From Anthopleura xanthogrammica (lineage: Eukaryota; Cnidaria; Anthozoa; Actiniaria; Actiniidae): a DNA stretch of 64,000 nucleotides. A program made the position numbers and the translations under genes. The notes under the pieces are model-generated. The model ran no database searches. It had not been told where the DNA came from and was given only the letters and a program-made list of their open reading frames with translations. Below are positions 23,501 to 33,169 of the stretch, piece after piece (within the stretch, counting starts at the first letter, position 1; each line of letters begins with the position of its first letter). Where the stretch lies: the NCBI GenBank assembly GCA_964019055.1, contig OZ025222.1:4212746-4276745 (forward strand), given 5' to 3'.

Positions 23501-24941
23501 CGAGTTATGAAGGTTGAATTTGTGTCAAGAATAGTATATGTAGTGCTGAATACGTGACAATTGTGTGACGCGGAGTAACGGTTACGAAACAGCGTGACCA
23601 CTTCCTCTGATTTTACAAGAAGGAAAAACTAAAAGAAAAACCGTCTCCTGGTGCTAATAGTGCCTTTCACAGTTCCCTGCGCCATCTTGAAAAGTAGCCA
23701 TGCCTTTGCATCGAAGCGAGACCTTTTTTAGCACCTTGGACAATTAAGCAAAAGAGCTGATGTCGAATATGGTAGTTATCGGCGTTTTCTTAGCCGCTGG
23801 CCTCAAAGGCAGTTAGATTCTACGCGGCAAAATTTCGACGTCTGAACTGGACCTTACCTCCAGAATGTGAATCGTCTCCAAAACACATCTGAACTTTCCG
23901 CTTTGCCATTCTATGATGAAGGGGAATATCCTGAAAAAGAATGATAGAATTAGAGGTTTATTTTATAGCCTAGGTTTTTATTAGGAAAAAATATATACTT
24001 AGAAACAGAGGAATATTTATTAGCCGTTCCTGGAGGTTGAGGAAGGGTGACTGGGGCCTAGTGCAAATATTAATCTAATTAAGAATTATTTCAATTCTAA
24101 TCACAAATGCTTTTCGTACTCGATGTAATGAAAGAAACCAGGATTTCTTGTATTGGGCCTGTTTTGTCTAGTATTTTAATAGTAGCTTATTCTGGGTTAT
24201 TAGCCCATACCTATTTAAAGTGATTTAATTATAACTTATCAAAATCTTTACAAGTCATATTATTTATTCACTATTAACTGTGAACTAAGGAATCAGTGTC
24301 AATGTATTATTTAGCTGGAAAATAGAAAAGAAATGAGAGGAAATTAAATTTATTTAAGGTACTTCCAATGATCACTCTTACCTTAGGGTGGACTGGCTTT
24401 CCCATCGATGGAGGCGCTACGAGATAATAGACAGAAAAGAAAGAAATAACAATTTCAATCAATACCTGATAAAGGAACTTAAAATGTAGCTAAAAATTCA
24501 AAAAGTATGTTTAATATATTTCAATACTCTAGCTAATACCATTTTGGTGGGTTTTCCACAGCCACAGAATGTAATATTAAGAAATCAAAACACATAAAAT
24601 ATACTTGAGTCACTAGGGATCTTAAAACCATGCAACACTTACAACAGATAGCTACAAAAAATAGCAGCGTCTTGAAAATCATTCTTGACCTTCTTGTCTG
24701 CAAAACGAAACAATGTTACTTCTATAAGTTTCAAACCCTTGTACTTGGATTTTTTAAGACAATTCGTAAAAATCTTACCTCTCGCACGACTTTAAATCTT
24801 TGGCAGCAACTTAACACCTTTGATAAGCAAGACAGTCAGTTATGATTGGAAGGGAAAGAGTAAACCCAATATATACGAGAGATTGAAAAAATTAACTTAC
24901 CGAAATGAGAAAACGCCATCTGTACATGTTTGATTATAATG
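17309..24941 (-). CDS. Matrix metalloproteinase with two C-terminal ShK domains (5' end missing)
   Basis: Minus-strand exons, 5' to 3': 24901-24941, 24382-24416, 23858-23930, 22696-22906, 21709-22004, 20230-20265, 19887-19994, 17309-17430. All borders are GT/AG and all phases agree, giving about 306 residues. The first three exons encode the end of an MMP propeptide: 'VQMAFSHFA', '[12 protein letters not shown]' and a cysteine-switch-like 'QMCFGDD'. The catalytic domain has the FDGPG block, Asp/His metal-site segment 'GDIHIDDEE', zinc motif [12 protein letters not shown] (about 21807-21842) and Met-turn 'SIMY'. A 12-residue Pro/Thr linker exon follows, then two six-cysteine ShK domains, one per exon; the second ends the protein. 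There is no hemopexin domain. The signal peptide and first propeptide half should lie upstream, between about 24950 and 26300, but I did not find them. Likely a secreted, zymogen-activated zinc endopeptidase of the extracellular matrix. Confidence 0.88.
17504..17566. repeat. (TTTC)n microsatellite
   Basis: About 15 uninterrupted CTTT units, in the last intron of the MMP gene, 74 bp upstream (in gene sense) of the final ShK exon. Confidence 0.95.
17868..18023. mobile_element. Hairpin MITE nested in the left arm of the Harbinger-like element
   Basis: A 156-bp near-perfect palindrome: TCACAGTTTAAGAATCGTT through to its inverted copy AACGATTCTTAAACTGTGA, with CACCTTCTT / AAGAAGGTG around the centre. 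Confidence 0.8.
19111..19467. mobile_element. Foldback element nested in the Harbinger-like element
   Basis: Arms of about 150-170 bp: AATACTCCAGTTTCACATTC on the left is repeated inverted at 19448-19467. The arms include GCAAACCGCTGTTTTTGAAG. Part of one arm recurs in the P450 gene at 28886-28976, so this is a dispersed family. Confidence 0.8.
20102..20156. repeat. (CATC)n microsatellite
   Basis: CCATCCATCCATCCACCC tetranucleotide run in the MMP intron. Confidence 0.9.
20338..20698. mobile_element. Foldback MITE with perfect central palindrome
   Basis: Outer ends AATGATTTACG and CGTAAATCATT are inverted. The arms match over about 170 bp (GGTTTGAGATC, GATCGGTTTAC and ACATAAGC blocks). The centre is an exact 30-bp palindrome at 20522-20551 around AAGAGCTCTT. 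It sits in the MMP intron, 72 bp upstream (in gene sense) of the linker exon. Confidence 0.8.
20866..20890. repeat. Short dispersed motif ACCACAGGTAGCCCAAG
   Basis: The motif or its reverse also occurs at about 25837, 26729 and 27781. It is probably the end of a transposon family. The surrounding 20.7-21.4 kb of intron shows nothing else I recognise. Confidence 0.4.
21404..21690 (+). mobile_element. tRNA-derived SINE, most complete copy
   Basis: The head resembles a tRNA gene, with an A-box-like GGTGGCGTAGCGG and a B-box GAGTTCGAGCCCC about 45 bp apart. It is followed by the family body (GTGAGTAGAGTTGTTTG, GTGCTTCGAGGGTTTTTC, TTTTCCTCCCTCC, CCAATTGGAAT, GGATTCCACTGTTAAT) and a T/A-rich tail of TTTTA repeats. 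Other copies are at 11861, 32430, 43259 and 61344. The tail ends 18 bp from the 21709 splice donor of the MMP catalytic exon. Confidence 0.85.
22121..22247. mobile_element. MITE, CCTTGCA...CAGCTCAATTT family, copy 1
   Basis: Inverted arms contain ACCCCTTGCACG, GCAGCTCAATTTGAAGGACA and ACAAAACAA, repeated inverted on the right. An interrupted copy is at 53369-53996. Located in the MMP intron. Confidence 0.75.
22248..22695. other. Rest of MMP intron; nothing recognised
   Basis: AT-rich intronic sequence between the MITE at 22121 and the donor of exon 22696-22906. No further repeat or gene signal seen. Confidence 0.4.
23640..23855. mobile_element. Harbinger-like MITE end abutting an MMP splice donor
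   Basis: The right end, read inverted, is GGTCCAGTTCAGACGTCGAA, the same terminus as the 17818 element. Inside it shares AAAAGAGCTGA, GCGTTTTCTTAGCCGC and GCCTCAAAGGCA with that element. It ends at 23855, immediately next to the TTA that is part of the donor of exon 23858-23930. I did not locate its left terminus. Confidence 0.6.
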
Positions 24942-25600
24942 CTAGAAAAACAACGTTGGAGCCTGAGGGATACAAAGGGTGTGGAAAGAAAGACGGTCTT
25001 CAAACCTGGTCGAATAATGGCAAAAATTAAGAAAAATAGACCTCATCAGGATAGTGAGAATAAAGGGAAAATTTGTCCATCTGTCTGATTATGTTAGAAA
25101 AACAACGTTGAGGCTGAACTAGGGCTAGGAAGGGCGTGGAAAGAAAGAAGGTCTTGAAGCCTGGTCGAATAGTGGCAAAAATCAAGGAAAATCAGATATA
25201 CCTGAATAAAGGGAAAAATCGTACATCTGTACATGTCTGAGTATAATGTTTGAAAAACAAAGTGGGGGCTGAGGGCTAGGAAGGGTGTGGAAAGATAGAC
25301 GGTCTTGAAGCCTGGTCGAATAATGGCCAAAATCAAGGAAAATAGACCTCATCAGGATAGTGAGAATAAAGGGGAAAATCGTACATCTGTACATGTCTGA
25401 GTATAATGTTTGAAAAACAAAGTGGGGGCTGAGGGCTAGGAAGGGTGTGGAAAGATAGACGGTCTTGAAGCCTGGTCGAATAATGGCCAAAATCAAGGAA
25501 AATAGACCTCATCAGGATAGTGAGAATAAAGGGGAAAATCGTACATCTGTACATGTCTGATTATGTTAGAAAAATAACGTTGAGGGTGAGGGATACGGCG
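24905..25600. repeat. Tandem satellite, 143-164 bp unit, overlapping an MMP exon
   Basis: Units begin at about 24914, 25077, 25220, 25384 and 25541, each with ATCTGTACATGT, TAGAAAAAC or TTGAAAAAC, GAGGGCTAGGAAGGGTG, GGTCTTGAAGCCTGGTCGAA and GACCTCATCAGGATAGTGAG. The units starting at about 25220 and 25384 are essentially identical. The first unit carries MMP exon 24901-24941. Confidence 0.85.
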
Positions 25601-26313
25601 AAAGGTGAAATATGAGGAACAAAGAAGTTTATTCGGGCTGTCATTTTGACGACTTTAGGGAGATAAAATTTCCTAAAATCGCCTTAAAATACAACCAAGA
25701 CGTCAGGAAACCACAAAGCATGCAATAAAACATTGATATACAGTTAATAAAACAATAAATGATGATATTTATTTTATTTTAAAGAAATTTTATGATCTGC
25801 CATACGTTCTTTATATATAGCTATTCAGAACCATAGCTTGGGCTACCTGTTGAGAAACGTTCAAAAAATAATAAATGAAATAAAGAAAACTCTATTTTTG
25901 AACCCTAGTGTGGGTGTTAAAGATATCATTGCATGCATGTGTGAAAGCTTTCCAAATGAGTGTTTCGTATTCTATGCCGAGGTTCGAGAAATTGCTCAAT
26001 TTCAAATCCATTAAACCACGAAAAGCGCTGGAAATTTCTTAACAAAGATTGAATGGTTTGAGTTGTTAAAAGTTAGTCGTTTTCCTGAATTTAAGAAAAA
26101 TTCAGACTGCCGTGCCGAACCTTCGTCGGAAACAACGACGAACACGAGTTATTTGTTAATTGTCGGATATTACTACATGGGTGCCCTGTGTATTATATGG
26201 TAATTAGACTAGAAATACCGCTGGTTTGTAATATTGTTTTTCGGCCCGACTCCACGCCCGGGGGATAGCATTACCCAACACGGAAATCAGCGGCCATTTT
26301 AAGCCTCAGCAAC
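25601..26313. other. Intergenic interval between MMP and P450
   Basis: This AT-rich interval separates the two divergent genes and should hold the P450 promoter and perhaps the missing MMP first exon(s). The motif CTTGGGCTACCTGT is at 25837. I could not identify a TATA box or a convincing signal-peptide exon. Confidence 0.4.
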
Positions 26314-29300
26314 ATGGACTTCAGTGCAGCTTTTTCTACTCTCCTGAGCCTCTCAACCATTGGCAATGTTATTTTAGCTGTTCTTTTCCTACTCTTCCTC
26401 AACTATTTGTGGACTTTGTACGATTTCAGAGGGATGCCTCCAGGCCCTAGATACTCTTGTCTTCCCTTTATTGGAAACTTCTTTAGTTTTGATCGACAAG
26501 GCCATGGATTTGAAGGTCAAACTGTAAGGTATTAACGAATAAATCTTAACACTAGATTTATAACTGCAGGGATATTAAGGGATATTAAACTGAAAGAAAC
26601 TGTGGCCCGTAACAGATTCGGATGTTTTGCTATAGTTCCCTGGTAAAGTTTGATCGACTTTTAGTAAATAATAACAGCTTCTTAAAAAGGAGTTTGTGAT
26701 AGCAACCATATTAAATTCTAAAAATAGAACTTGGGCTACCTGTGGTGTATTGTTGAAGCAGAAAAGAAACCTGTGAAAAAAATAGTAGAACTAAGTGCTT
26801 CTTTACAAGGAGGCCTAGGGAGGGTCCCTAGTAATAGGGCTACCCTAGCTTTTACATGTTTCCTAATGTGTATTTTAATGCTTTTACAAGTGCACCTGAT
26901 TAACCAAGTGGTAGGATTACCCGGTTAAGCTCAGTTTCCCTTGTTAAGTCATGGCTAGGAATTACCTGCCTTCCAGGGACAACCTTTTATCAGTTTTTTA
27001 ATCTCTTGTATCAAAGAATAACTTAGCCATTATCATAAATCAGCAAATTAATGCCTGCTGAATTGCAATACTGACAGATAAAATATATAGATTTTAAAGT
27101 CATAATTGCCACATTGTTTGTAGACATTGCTATATAGCTTAAGCCCTGCAATAAATTTACCCATGAACAAGGGTTACCCTATCTGTATTTTTCCTTGTAA
27201 AGCCTAGCTATCTATTAATCCTGCTTGCTTGTACTCCTAGTACTGGGTCCTCCTTTCAAAGAGAGCCTGAAAAGTCCTTTGTAGTGCAAAATTCTTTGCT
27301 TTAATTCTAGTGTTTGATTGTGTTAGAGTATGTGCAGCTACTATAACCTGCAGGGCCACTTAGTAAGAACCAATCAAAAATTATGTAGAATAAAAACAAT
27401 CCATTCCAACTTTGGCTAGTCGAGCCAATGAGAGCCCAACAAAAAACCATAGCATTTCAACATTGACTCCATCCGATGCACAACAAAATTATTCAGATTA
27501 TACCCATGAGAAAATGTGATCATGTAAACAAACTCGTGCTGTGAAGTTTTCTGATTGGCTCGACTACCTCATTGTAATGCATTGTTTTTATTCTACATTT
27601 TGATTGGTTCTCGCCGTAAAAGTGTTATAGTAGTTGCACCGCAATGTTCTCTAGTGCTAATTAGTTGGTACTTTGTCTGTAGTCTACTAATTTAATATAT
27701 GTTTTGATGCCAGTCTTAATTCGGTTACCTGTAGTAACCGACAACAAAGGTTGTCCTATTTCATTTTAAAAATTCTAGCAGACCACAGGCAGCCCAAACA
27801 AGGTTCCTGTGTTTGGCTTATAAGGGAATATTTGGGAGTTAGGATAAAGATATAAAACAAAACGTTGTTTAAAAGTTTTTTCATTAGCATCAATTGAACT
27901 TCAAACTCAATATCTCGAATTTGAAGCTATATGTCCAGATCAGATCTTAGATTGTTAAGCGCTTTAGAATATCTTAATAATTAAGGCGCTATAGAAGTTT
28001 AATAAATTATTATTATTATTAATACATTATTCAGTATTCAATTGTTTTTGAAATAGCTGTATATGAAAATTTGAAAACAACATCATGAGAAATTTAATTT
28101 GAAGTTATAGAACTTGAAAAAATATCAAAATTTTAAGATACTAATAAATAAATAAAGAGAGAATATCATATTTAGTAATATCTGGAATTTTGAAAACAAT
28201 CATCCTGAAAAATTTCATTTGAAGTTATAGAATGTTAAAAAATGGCAAACATTTGAGAAAAATGTATGATTGTAACCACCTAATAATTTCTCAAAATCTC
28301 AAAAGACCAACTATTCTCAATTTTTATAATAAAACCCAATCTTCACTTCATAAAAAAGACCCAATTTATTATACTAATGATGCGACCTGCCAAAAAGATT
28401 AAGTCAGTGAAGATCGGTGATTGTACTCAAAAAAATCATAATTTTCTATAGTTTCTAATAGGTTTATAAGAATGACTTTTTATTTGATTTTAAACTTAAT
28501 GTAAATACAACGGAAATCAATTGATTTATTTTTAAATATTTTTCTTCTTAATAATTTTTTACATATTTTATAATTTTTTGTTTTTTAGATCCTTTAATAT
28601 CGCTCGTTTTAACATTATAATTAATTGTTGCTATTATTGTCTTCTTTATTATTGTTATTATAATTATTGTGAAATAAAGTTATTATCATCATAATTTTCT
28701 ATAGTTTGAAGAAAAAGTACGGCAAACTGTATGCAATCAAGCTGGGAAGCTTCAAGTTTGTGGTGGGTGGGACCACCGAAGCCATCAAAGAAGCTTTGGT
28801 TAAGAGATCAGCTGATTATGCTGGAAGACCACCGTTCTACAGTGCACTGGTAGGAACTTTGGGTGAGTTCTTTACAACATTACAATACACTAGTTTTGCA
28901 TTCGATGCAAACCGCTGTTTTTGAAGACCACAGATTCATTTGCTCAGGCTTTGCCTCGTTTATAAGTCAGCTATTCACTACTGTGCTCATGAGTTCAAAC
29001 TTGGACCTATTGGAAAGGTTCAACTGCGACAGTTACCCCATATTTTCAAAGCGTATTTCAGTCGATTTATTCCTTTTGACCAATAAGAATCCTTAATTTT
29101 CAGGAGGTAAGGATATCGCCTTCGGTAATTATGGCCCAGCATGGAAACTCCACCGTAAATTGTTCTCCTCGGCTCTACGACAATACCTGACAGATATCCC
29201 GCTTATCGAGTCACGCGTTGGCGAACAAGCTCAAAAGCTTCTGACATTCATCGATGAACAGAACGGCAAGCCTTTTGATCCTTCTGATATTTTGGCGAAG

Positions 29301-30082
29301 AGTGTAGCTGATGTAATCTGTGGGATAACCTTTGGACAGTACTTTAACTCTTCTCATCCACATTTCGACAGATTTTTCGAAATGACCATCAAGTTCTTCA
29401 CAGATGCAGAGCTCAATGAATCCTTGAGCACTCTAGATTTCTTTCCAATAGCCAAATACTTTCCCTTTAAGGCCTATAAAGAAAACGAAGAAATGACCGA
29501 CGAAAGTTTCATAATTCTGCAACGAATTTTTAGACAGCGAGAGAAAGACTTTGACATCAATGAACCTGTTGATGATCTCATGACAGGCCTACTTAAGGCC
29601 AGGCATGAAGCAGAGTGTGAAAACGAAGAGGAGAAACAAGCCCTTCTCTCAGAAGACTACATGATCAATACCTTGTATGACATGTTTAGTGCGGGGTACG
29701 ATACCACAAGTACCACCTTAAAGTGGGCTATACTTTTCCTGGTAAATAATCCCAAGTATCAAACCGAGATTCAAGAAGCTTTGGAGGAGGTTAGTTTAGG
29801 GAATTTGGCAAGAAATGGTATTCAGTGGATCGATATAGTTCCGCTATAAAATTGAGTAAACAGTGTCATCATCATCATGATTATAATCATCATCCTTTCT
29901 TCTTTCTCCTCCTTCTCCTTCTCTTTATCCTTCTTCTCCTTCTCGTTCTCGTTTTCCTTCACGTTCTTCTTCTCCTTCTCCCTATTGTTCTCCTTCTCCT
30001 TCTCCTTCTCCTTCCTCTTCTTCTCCCACTTGTTCTTGTTATCCTTCTCCCCCTTCTCCCCCTTTTCCCCCTTCTCCCCCTT

Positions 30083-30141
<59 letters not shown>

Positions 30142-30698
30142 TGTCCTTGTCCCAGGCTTGTGGTATACACCAGGAACTTACAGTCGTTTAACAAAAGTTG
30201 CTTTTTCAGGTCGTTGGGGATGATACGATGCCTGGTCTGGACAGCCGATCTCACTTGCCAATCATTCATGCAACCATTTTGGAAACGCTACGCCTTGGTA
30301 ACACAGCATCCTCAACTATCCCTCACTATACCCTGACAGATACCACCCTGTGTGGTTGCCGTGTCCCTAAAGATACTGTAGTGCTGCTTGACCTAGTACA
30401 GATGCACAAGGACCCGAACAACTGGGAAAACCCTGACGTTTTTGATCCTCACCGCCATCTTGATTCAGACGGTCAGCTTGCCAAGCAGTCGGTGAACCTA
30501 CTTCCATTCAGTGCTGGTCGACGGGTTTGTGCCGGAGAATCACTTGCAAAAGTTGAGCTCTTTTTGTTTCTTTCTTGCATGCTACAAAAGTTTACCTTTG
30601 TTGCTGAAGAAGGCAAGTTCCCGCTTCCTCTTGATTGGACCGAAGGCGTGACTCGTAGTCCTGTACCCTTCAAGATACGTGCCATCAAACGACACTAG
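26314..30698 (+). CDS. Cytochrome P450 monooxygenase (CYP2-clan type), complete
   Basis: Exons 26314-26528, 28705-28862, 29104-29789 and 30210-30698 join in phase (2, 1, 0) to 515 residues, the usual length for a microsomal P450. The N-terminus has a hydrophobic anchor (about residues 15-36) and a proline hinge 'MPPGPR'. Later come the I-helix motif 'AGYDTTST' (about residue 321, the oxygen-activating Thr), the K-helix 'ETLR' (ExxR), 'FDPHRHL' in the PERF region, and the heme loop 'FSAGRRVCAG' with the axial Cys near residue 460. These are all diagnostic. It should be an ER-anchored heme monooxygenase that takes electrons from NADPH-P450 reductase. CYP2/CYP17/CYP1-like is my reading; the substrate cannot be told. 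The start ATG is preceded by GCAAC and immediately begins the anchor. The donor after exon 1 must be GTATTA at 26529, not the nearby GTAAGG, to keep the frame. Confidence 0.93.
26729..27798. mobile_element. Possible 1.07-kb element with short TIRs in P450 intron 1
   Basis: CTTGGGCTACCTGTGGTG at the left and ACCACAGGCAGCCCAAAC at the right are inverted copies with about 15 of 18 matches. The interior contains the MITE at 27332-27639 but no transposase. The pairing could be chance, since the motif also occurs elsewhere. Confidence 0.35.
27332..27639. mobile_element. MITE in P450 intron 1
   Basis: GTGCAGCTACTATAAC on the left is inverted at 27624-27639. Further inside, AGAACCAATCAAAA, GTAGAATAAAAACAAT and TAGTCGAGCCAAT are also repeated inverted. 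Arms of about 110 bp surround an AT-rich core. Confidence 0.8.
27955..28022 (+). repeat. LINE/SINE-type 3' tail
   Basis: GCGCTTTAGAATATCTTAAT followed by AAGGCGCTATAGAAGTTTAA and an ATT trinucleotide run. Sequences of this form end many invertebrate LINE/SINE elements. No body is recognisable upstream. Confidence 0.5.
28886..28976. mobile_element. Solo arm of the 19111 foldback family in P450 intron 2
   Basis: It begins TTTTGCATTCGATGCAAACC, then GCTGTTTTTGAAGACCACAG and CCTCGTTTATAAGTCAGCTA, matching the arm at 19119-19205 closely. It starts about 24 bp after the donor of exon 28705-28862, so the open frame running through it is intronic. Confidence 0.7.
29880..30142. repeat. Pyrimidine-rich array with (CTCGTC)n in P450 intron 3
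   Basis: CTTCTCCTT-type units pass into CTTCTCCCC units and then a pure (CTCGTC)n run at about 30082-30138. The Leu/Val-rich open frame is an artefact. It lies about 70 bp upstream of the last exon's acceptor. Confidence 0.9.
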
Positions 30699-31250
30699 TA
30701 GAATAGATCAAGAGACTCTCATCCCTTACAGCTTATGGTCCCCTTACAAGGACAAGATCCTGTCCCTATCAAATGGGCCAAAGGATTGACTTGTATTCCT
30801 GTACCCTTCAAGATACGTGCCATCAAACGACAGTAGAATGGATCAAGAGACTCTCATCCCTTACAGCTTATGGTCCCCTTACAAGGACAAGATCCTGTCC
30901 CTATCAAATAGGCCAAAGGATTGACTTGTATTCCTATACCCTTCAAGACACATGCAATTAAACGATAGTAGAATAGATCAGGAAATATGATTCCTGATAG
31001 CTTAGTGAAATTTCACACAAAAAAACTGAATCTTGTCTCCGTCAAAATGTCCAAAGAATTGACTCGTAGCCTTCATGTACCCTACAAAATACGTGTCATT
31101 AAACGACAGTAGAACAGATCAAGAGACTATTATCCCTTACAGCTAATTATGATGCCCAAGCATTCATAAGGGCAATATTTTGTCACCGGCAAATGGATCA
31201 AAGATATAACCCCTAATCTGTACCCTACAAATTACGTGTCAAATTCGACT
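30630..31250 (+). repeat. Tandem array built from the P450 3' coding end
   Basis: The segment encoding the last codons and the following UTR is repeated at about 30660, 30798, 30933, 31074 and 31217 (spacing about 135-143 bp). Each copy keeps a version of CTGTACCCTTCAAGATACGT followed by GCCATCAAACGAC. Copies become more diverged downstream. Copies 2 to 5 are outside the gene and do not code for a full domain. Confidence 0.9.
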
Positions 31251-31403
31251 TACAGTGCGAATCGAAAAACCGTGGACACCCAGAAATATTTCAGAAATCT
31301 TGTATCGTTCGTTGAACGATCTGAAACAATTTTCTAGCTGCAAGAAGTTCGATTGTAATATTAATTACGGCGGCCATCTTGAATTTTATTGTTTTAAGTA
31401 AAT

Positions 31404-31538
31404 CATTTTGGGATGCTGAGGGGGTAATTATTGGAAAATTTATAGTAAACGTAAAATTATTTAGAAAGTAAACTCGTCACTCTAGACTTCTATGCTTTAT
31501 AAGTGTTTTTACGTTTTCCCCCTCAGCATCCCAAAATG
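31404..31538. mobile_element. MITE-like inverted repeat
   Basis: CATTTTGGGATGCTGAGGGG and CCCCTCAGCATCCCAAAATG are exact inverted copies about 95 bp apart. AT-rich core. Confidence 0.75.
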
Positions 31539-31878
31539 GCATCGGTAAAAAGGTCTATTTAGCGATTGCTAATTAACGAACCCGAATGGTCCACGAATCA
31601 CTCGATAGCCCACAAAGCCGGGGGCCTAATAACCTTTGAATTCATGGCTATACTCGGCCATTGGGCGAGAGGTCTATTTGTTTTAGTCTAAACTTTATCG
31701 ATGGATACAAACAATTTTGAAATAAGCCTTGAAAACGCGAGTTAGCGTCATTTTTTAAATTTTAAAATCAGCATTTTTCGCTACTAATACACGTGGTCTA
31801 TCACTAATACACCACTAGTAGCTCAGCCAATCAGAGTGCAGGATTTGTGATAGACCATTATTGCGTTTGGACTAACAG

Positions 31879-32034
31879 AGGTTTTGCACCATCACGTGCC
31901 GGTGACCATGTTGGATGACAACAAAAGAATCCCTTTGCTCTCAGGAATTGACTTCTTTCACATTTAGAACGATTGCATATGTTGCCGGTTCCTGCCATCC
32001 AACATGGCTGCCTTCACGTGATGATGCAAAACCT
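31879..32034. mobile_element. MITE, AGGTTTTGCA(C/T)CATCACGTG
   Basis: AGGTTTTGCACCATCACGTG on the left and its inverted form ending TGATGCAAAACCT on the right. Inner CCATGTTGGATG / CATCCAACATGG are inverted too. Confidence 0.8.
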
Positions 32035-32429
32035 TTAGAACAGGTTAGTTTTATACATGCATGTTTCGCTTCACATATTCACTCCATGCATGATCGTTCA
32101 GACCTATATATAGCTACAGCTATTTCGGTTTGTGCCAGAAGGGACGGTAACCACGGCAACGTGACGTGGCATTGTCACGAATTGAAACCTTCAAAGCAAT
32201 CGAGATAAATATTTAATACATCTTGATTCCTGAGAAAATAGTGTAAAGCAATCTGATCAAACAGAAATCAAGAATCACTTAGTTTGAAAATATTGCAGCC
32301 AACCTCGGATACCCAGGAGGTTCAGGGTTTCACAGTAAGGTGCACTGGCCAGCAAGCCGAGAGAATGAACTAGTTTATTTTCTCTTGTAGCCACATAAGA
32401 GAGCTTCACTATGGAAAACCAGGATGATG

Positions 32430-32620
32430 TAAGGTAGTGCACTGGATCGCGTCACATCTCTGGGGTCTCGGGTTCGATTCCTGGACTCGGCATCACACGT
32501 GAGTAGAGTGTATTGGGTCTCTTCCTTGATTTCAGAGCTGTACCCTGACTTTATAGTGTACTATCACTGTACAATGCATGCCCACTATGCATTTTCACAC
32601 ATTAGTATCATGCATGCATG
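32430..32620 (+). mobile_element. Diverged tRNA-derived SINE copy
   Basis: B-box GGTTCGATTCC at 32471-32481, then GGACTCGGCATCACACGTGA and GTAGAGTGTATTGGGTCTCT, matching the head/body junction of the 21404 copy. The 3' part is degenerate. Confidence 0.6.
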
Positions 32621-32803
32621 ACTAGGAAGTCAAGCTAATTATAAACTTCGAGACATTTATTTGTTTAAGCTTCCGTTTCATTTTTTTGTAGAAGATTAAA
32701 AAATTCAAACTATACCTAGACTGTGCTGTTACTTTAAAAAGAGAGAGTTACAGGGTCTTGCTTATTTAATTGATTATAATGAGTGATGCCAATTGTAATT
32801 TGC

Positions 32804-33116
32804 ACGGGAATGCTCCGCCCAAACTCTCGACCCCTTACTCTTTTACCAAATTTTGGCAAAACGTTAATTACCCCTTTCATTTACCTTTAAGCTTTAATTT
32901 GAAGAAGCAGGCCCAATATAAATGTCGATCGTCGCGTAAAACGTCGTGCAAGTTCGGCTTCATTACCTTGAATGGTAGTTTTAGCTTCCCCCTTTCCTTT
33001 TCTATGCCTAAACTCGCGAATTTCCGACCCTTTTCTATACCAAAACTCACAAATTCCCAACCATTTTCTACACCTCTAGCCTGAAAAGATACCCCTTTCG
33101 GGCGGAGCATCCCCGT
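32804..33116. mobile_element. MITE, ACGGG(A/G)ATGCTCCGCCC
   Basis: Terminal ACGGGAATGCTCCGCCC and inverted GGGCGGAGCATCCCCGT, 313 bp apart overall. The interior is C-rich on the plus strand with repeated CCCTTTTCTA-type blocks. The open frames in it have no family resemblance. Confidence 0.75.
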
Positions 33117-33169
33117 ATAGTCCACTATAGGGCCCCCTGGACACGTATTATTGATCGGATGTATGACGA

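Noticed and set aside
25025..25560. Link between TAGACCTCATC in the satellite units and the mariner-like MITE ends at 49696 and 57787
   Set aside because: Only about 11 bases match and the following sequence differs; probably chance.
24905..25600. CRISPR-like array
   Set aside because: Units are about 150 bp with no constant repeat/variable spacer division, in an animal genome; it is an ordinary satellite.
28863..29096. Extra P450 exon between 28862 and 29104
   Set aside because: The open frame is intron plus transposon arm; exons on either side join in frame across it and restore the expected P450 sequence.
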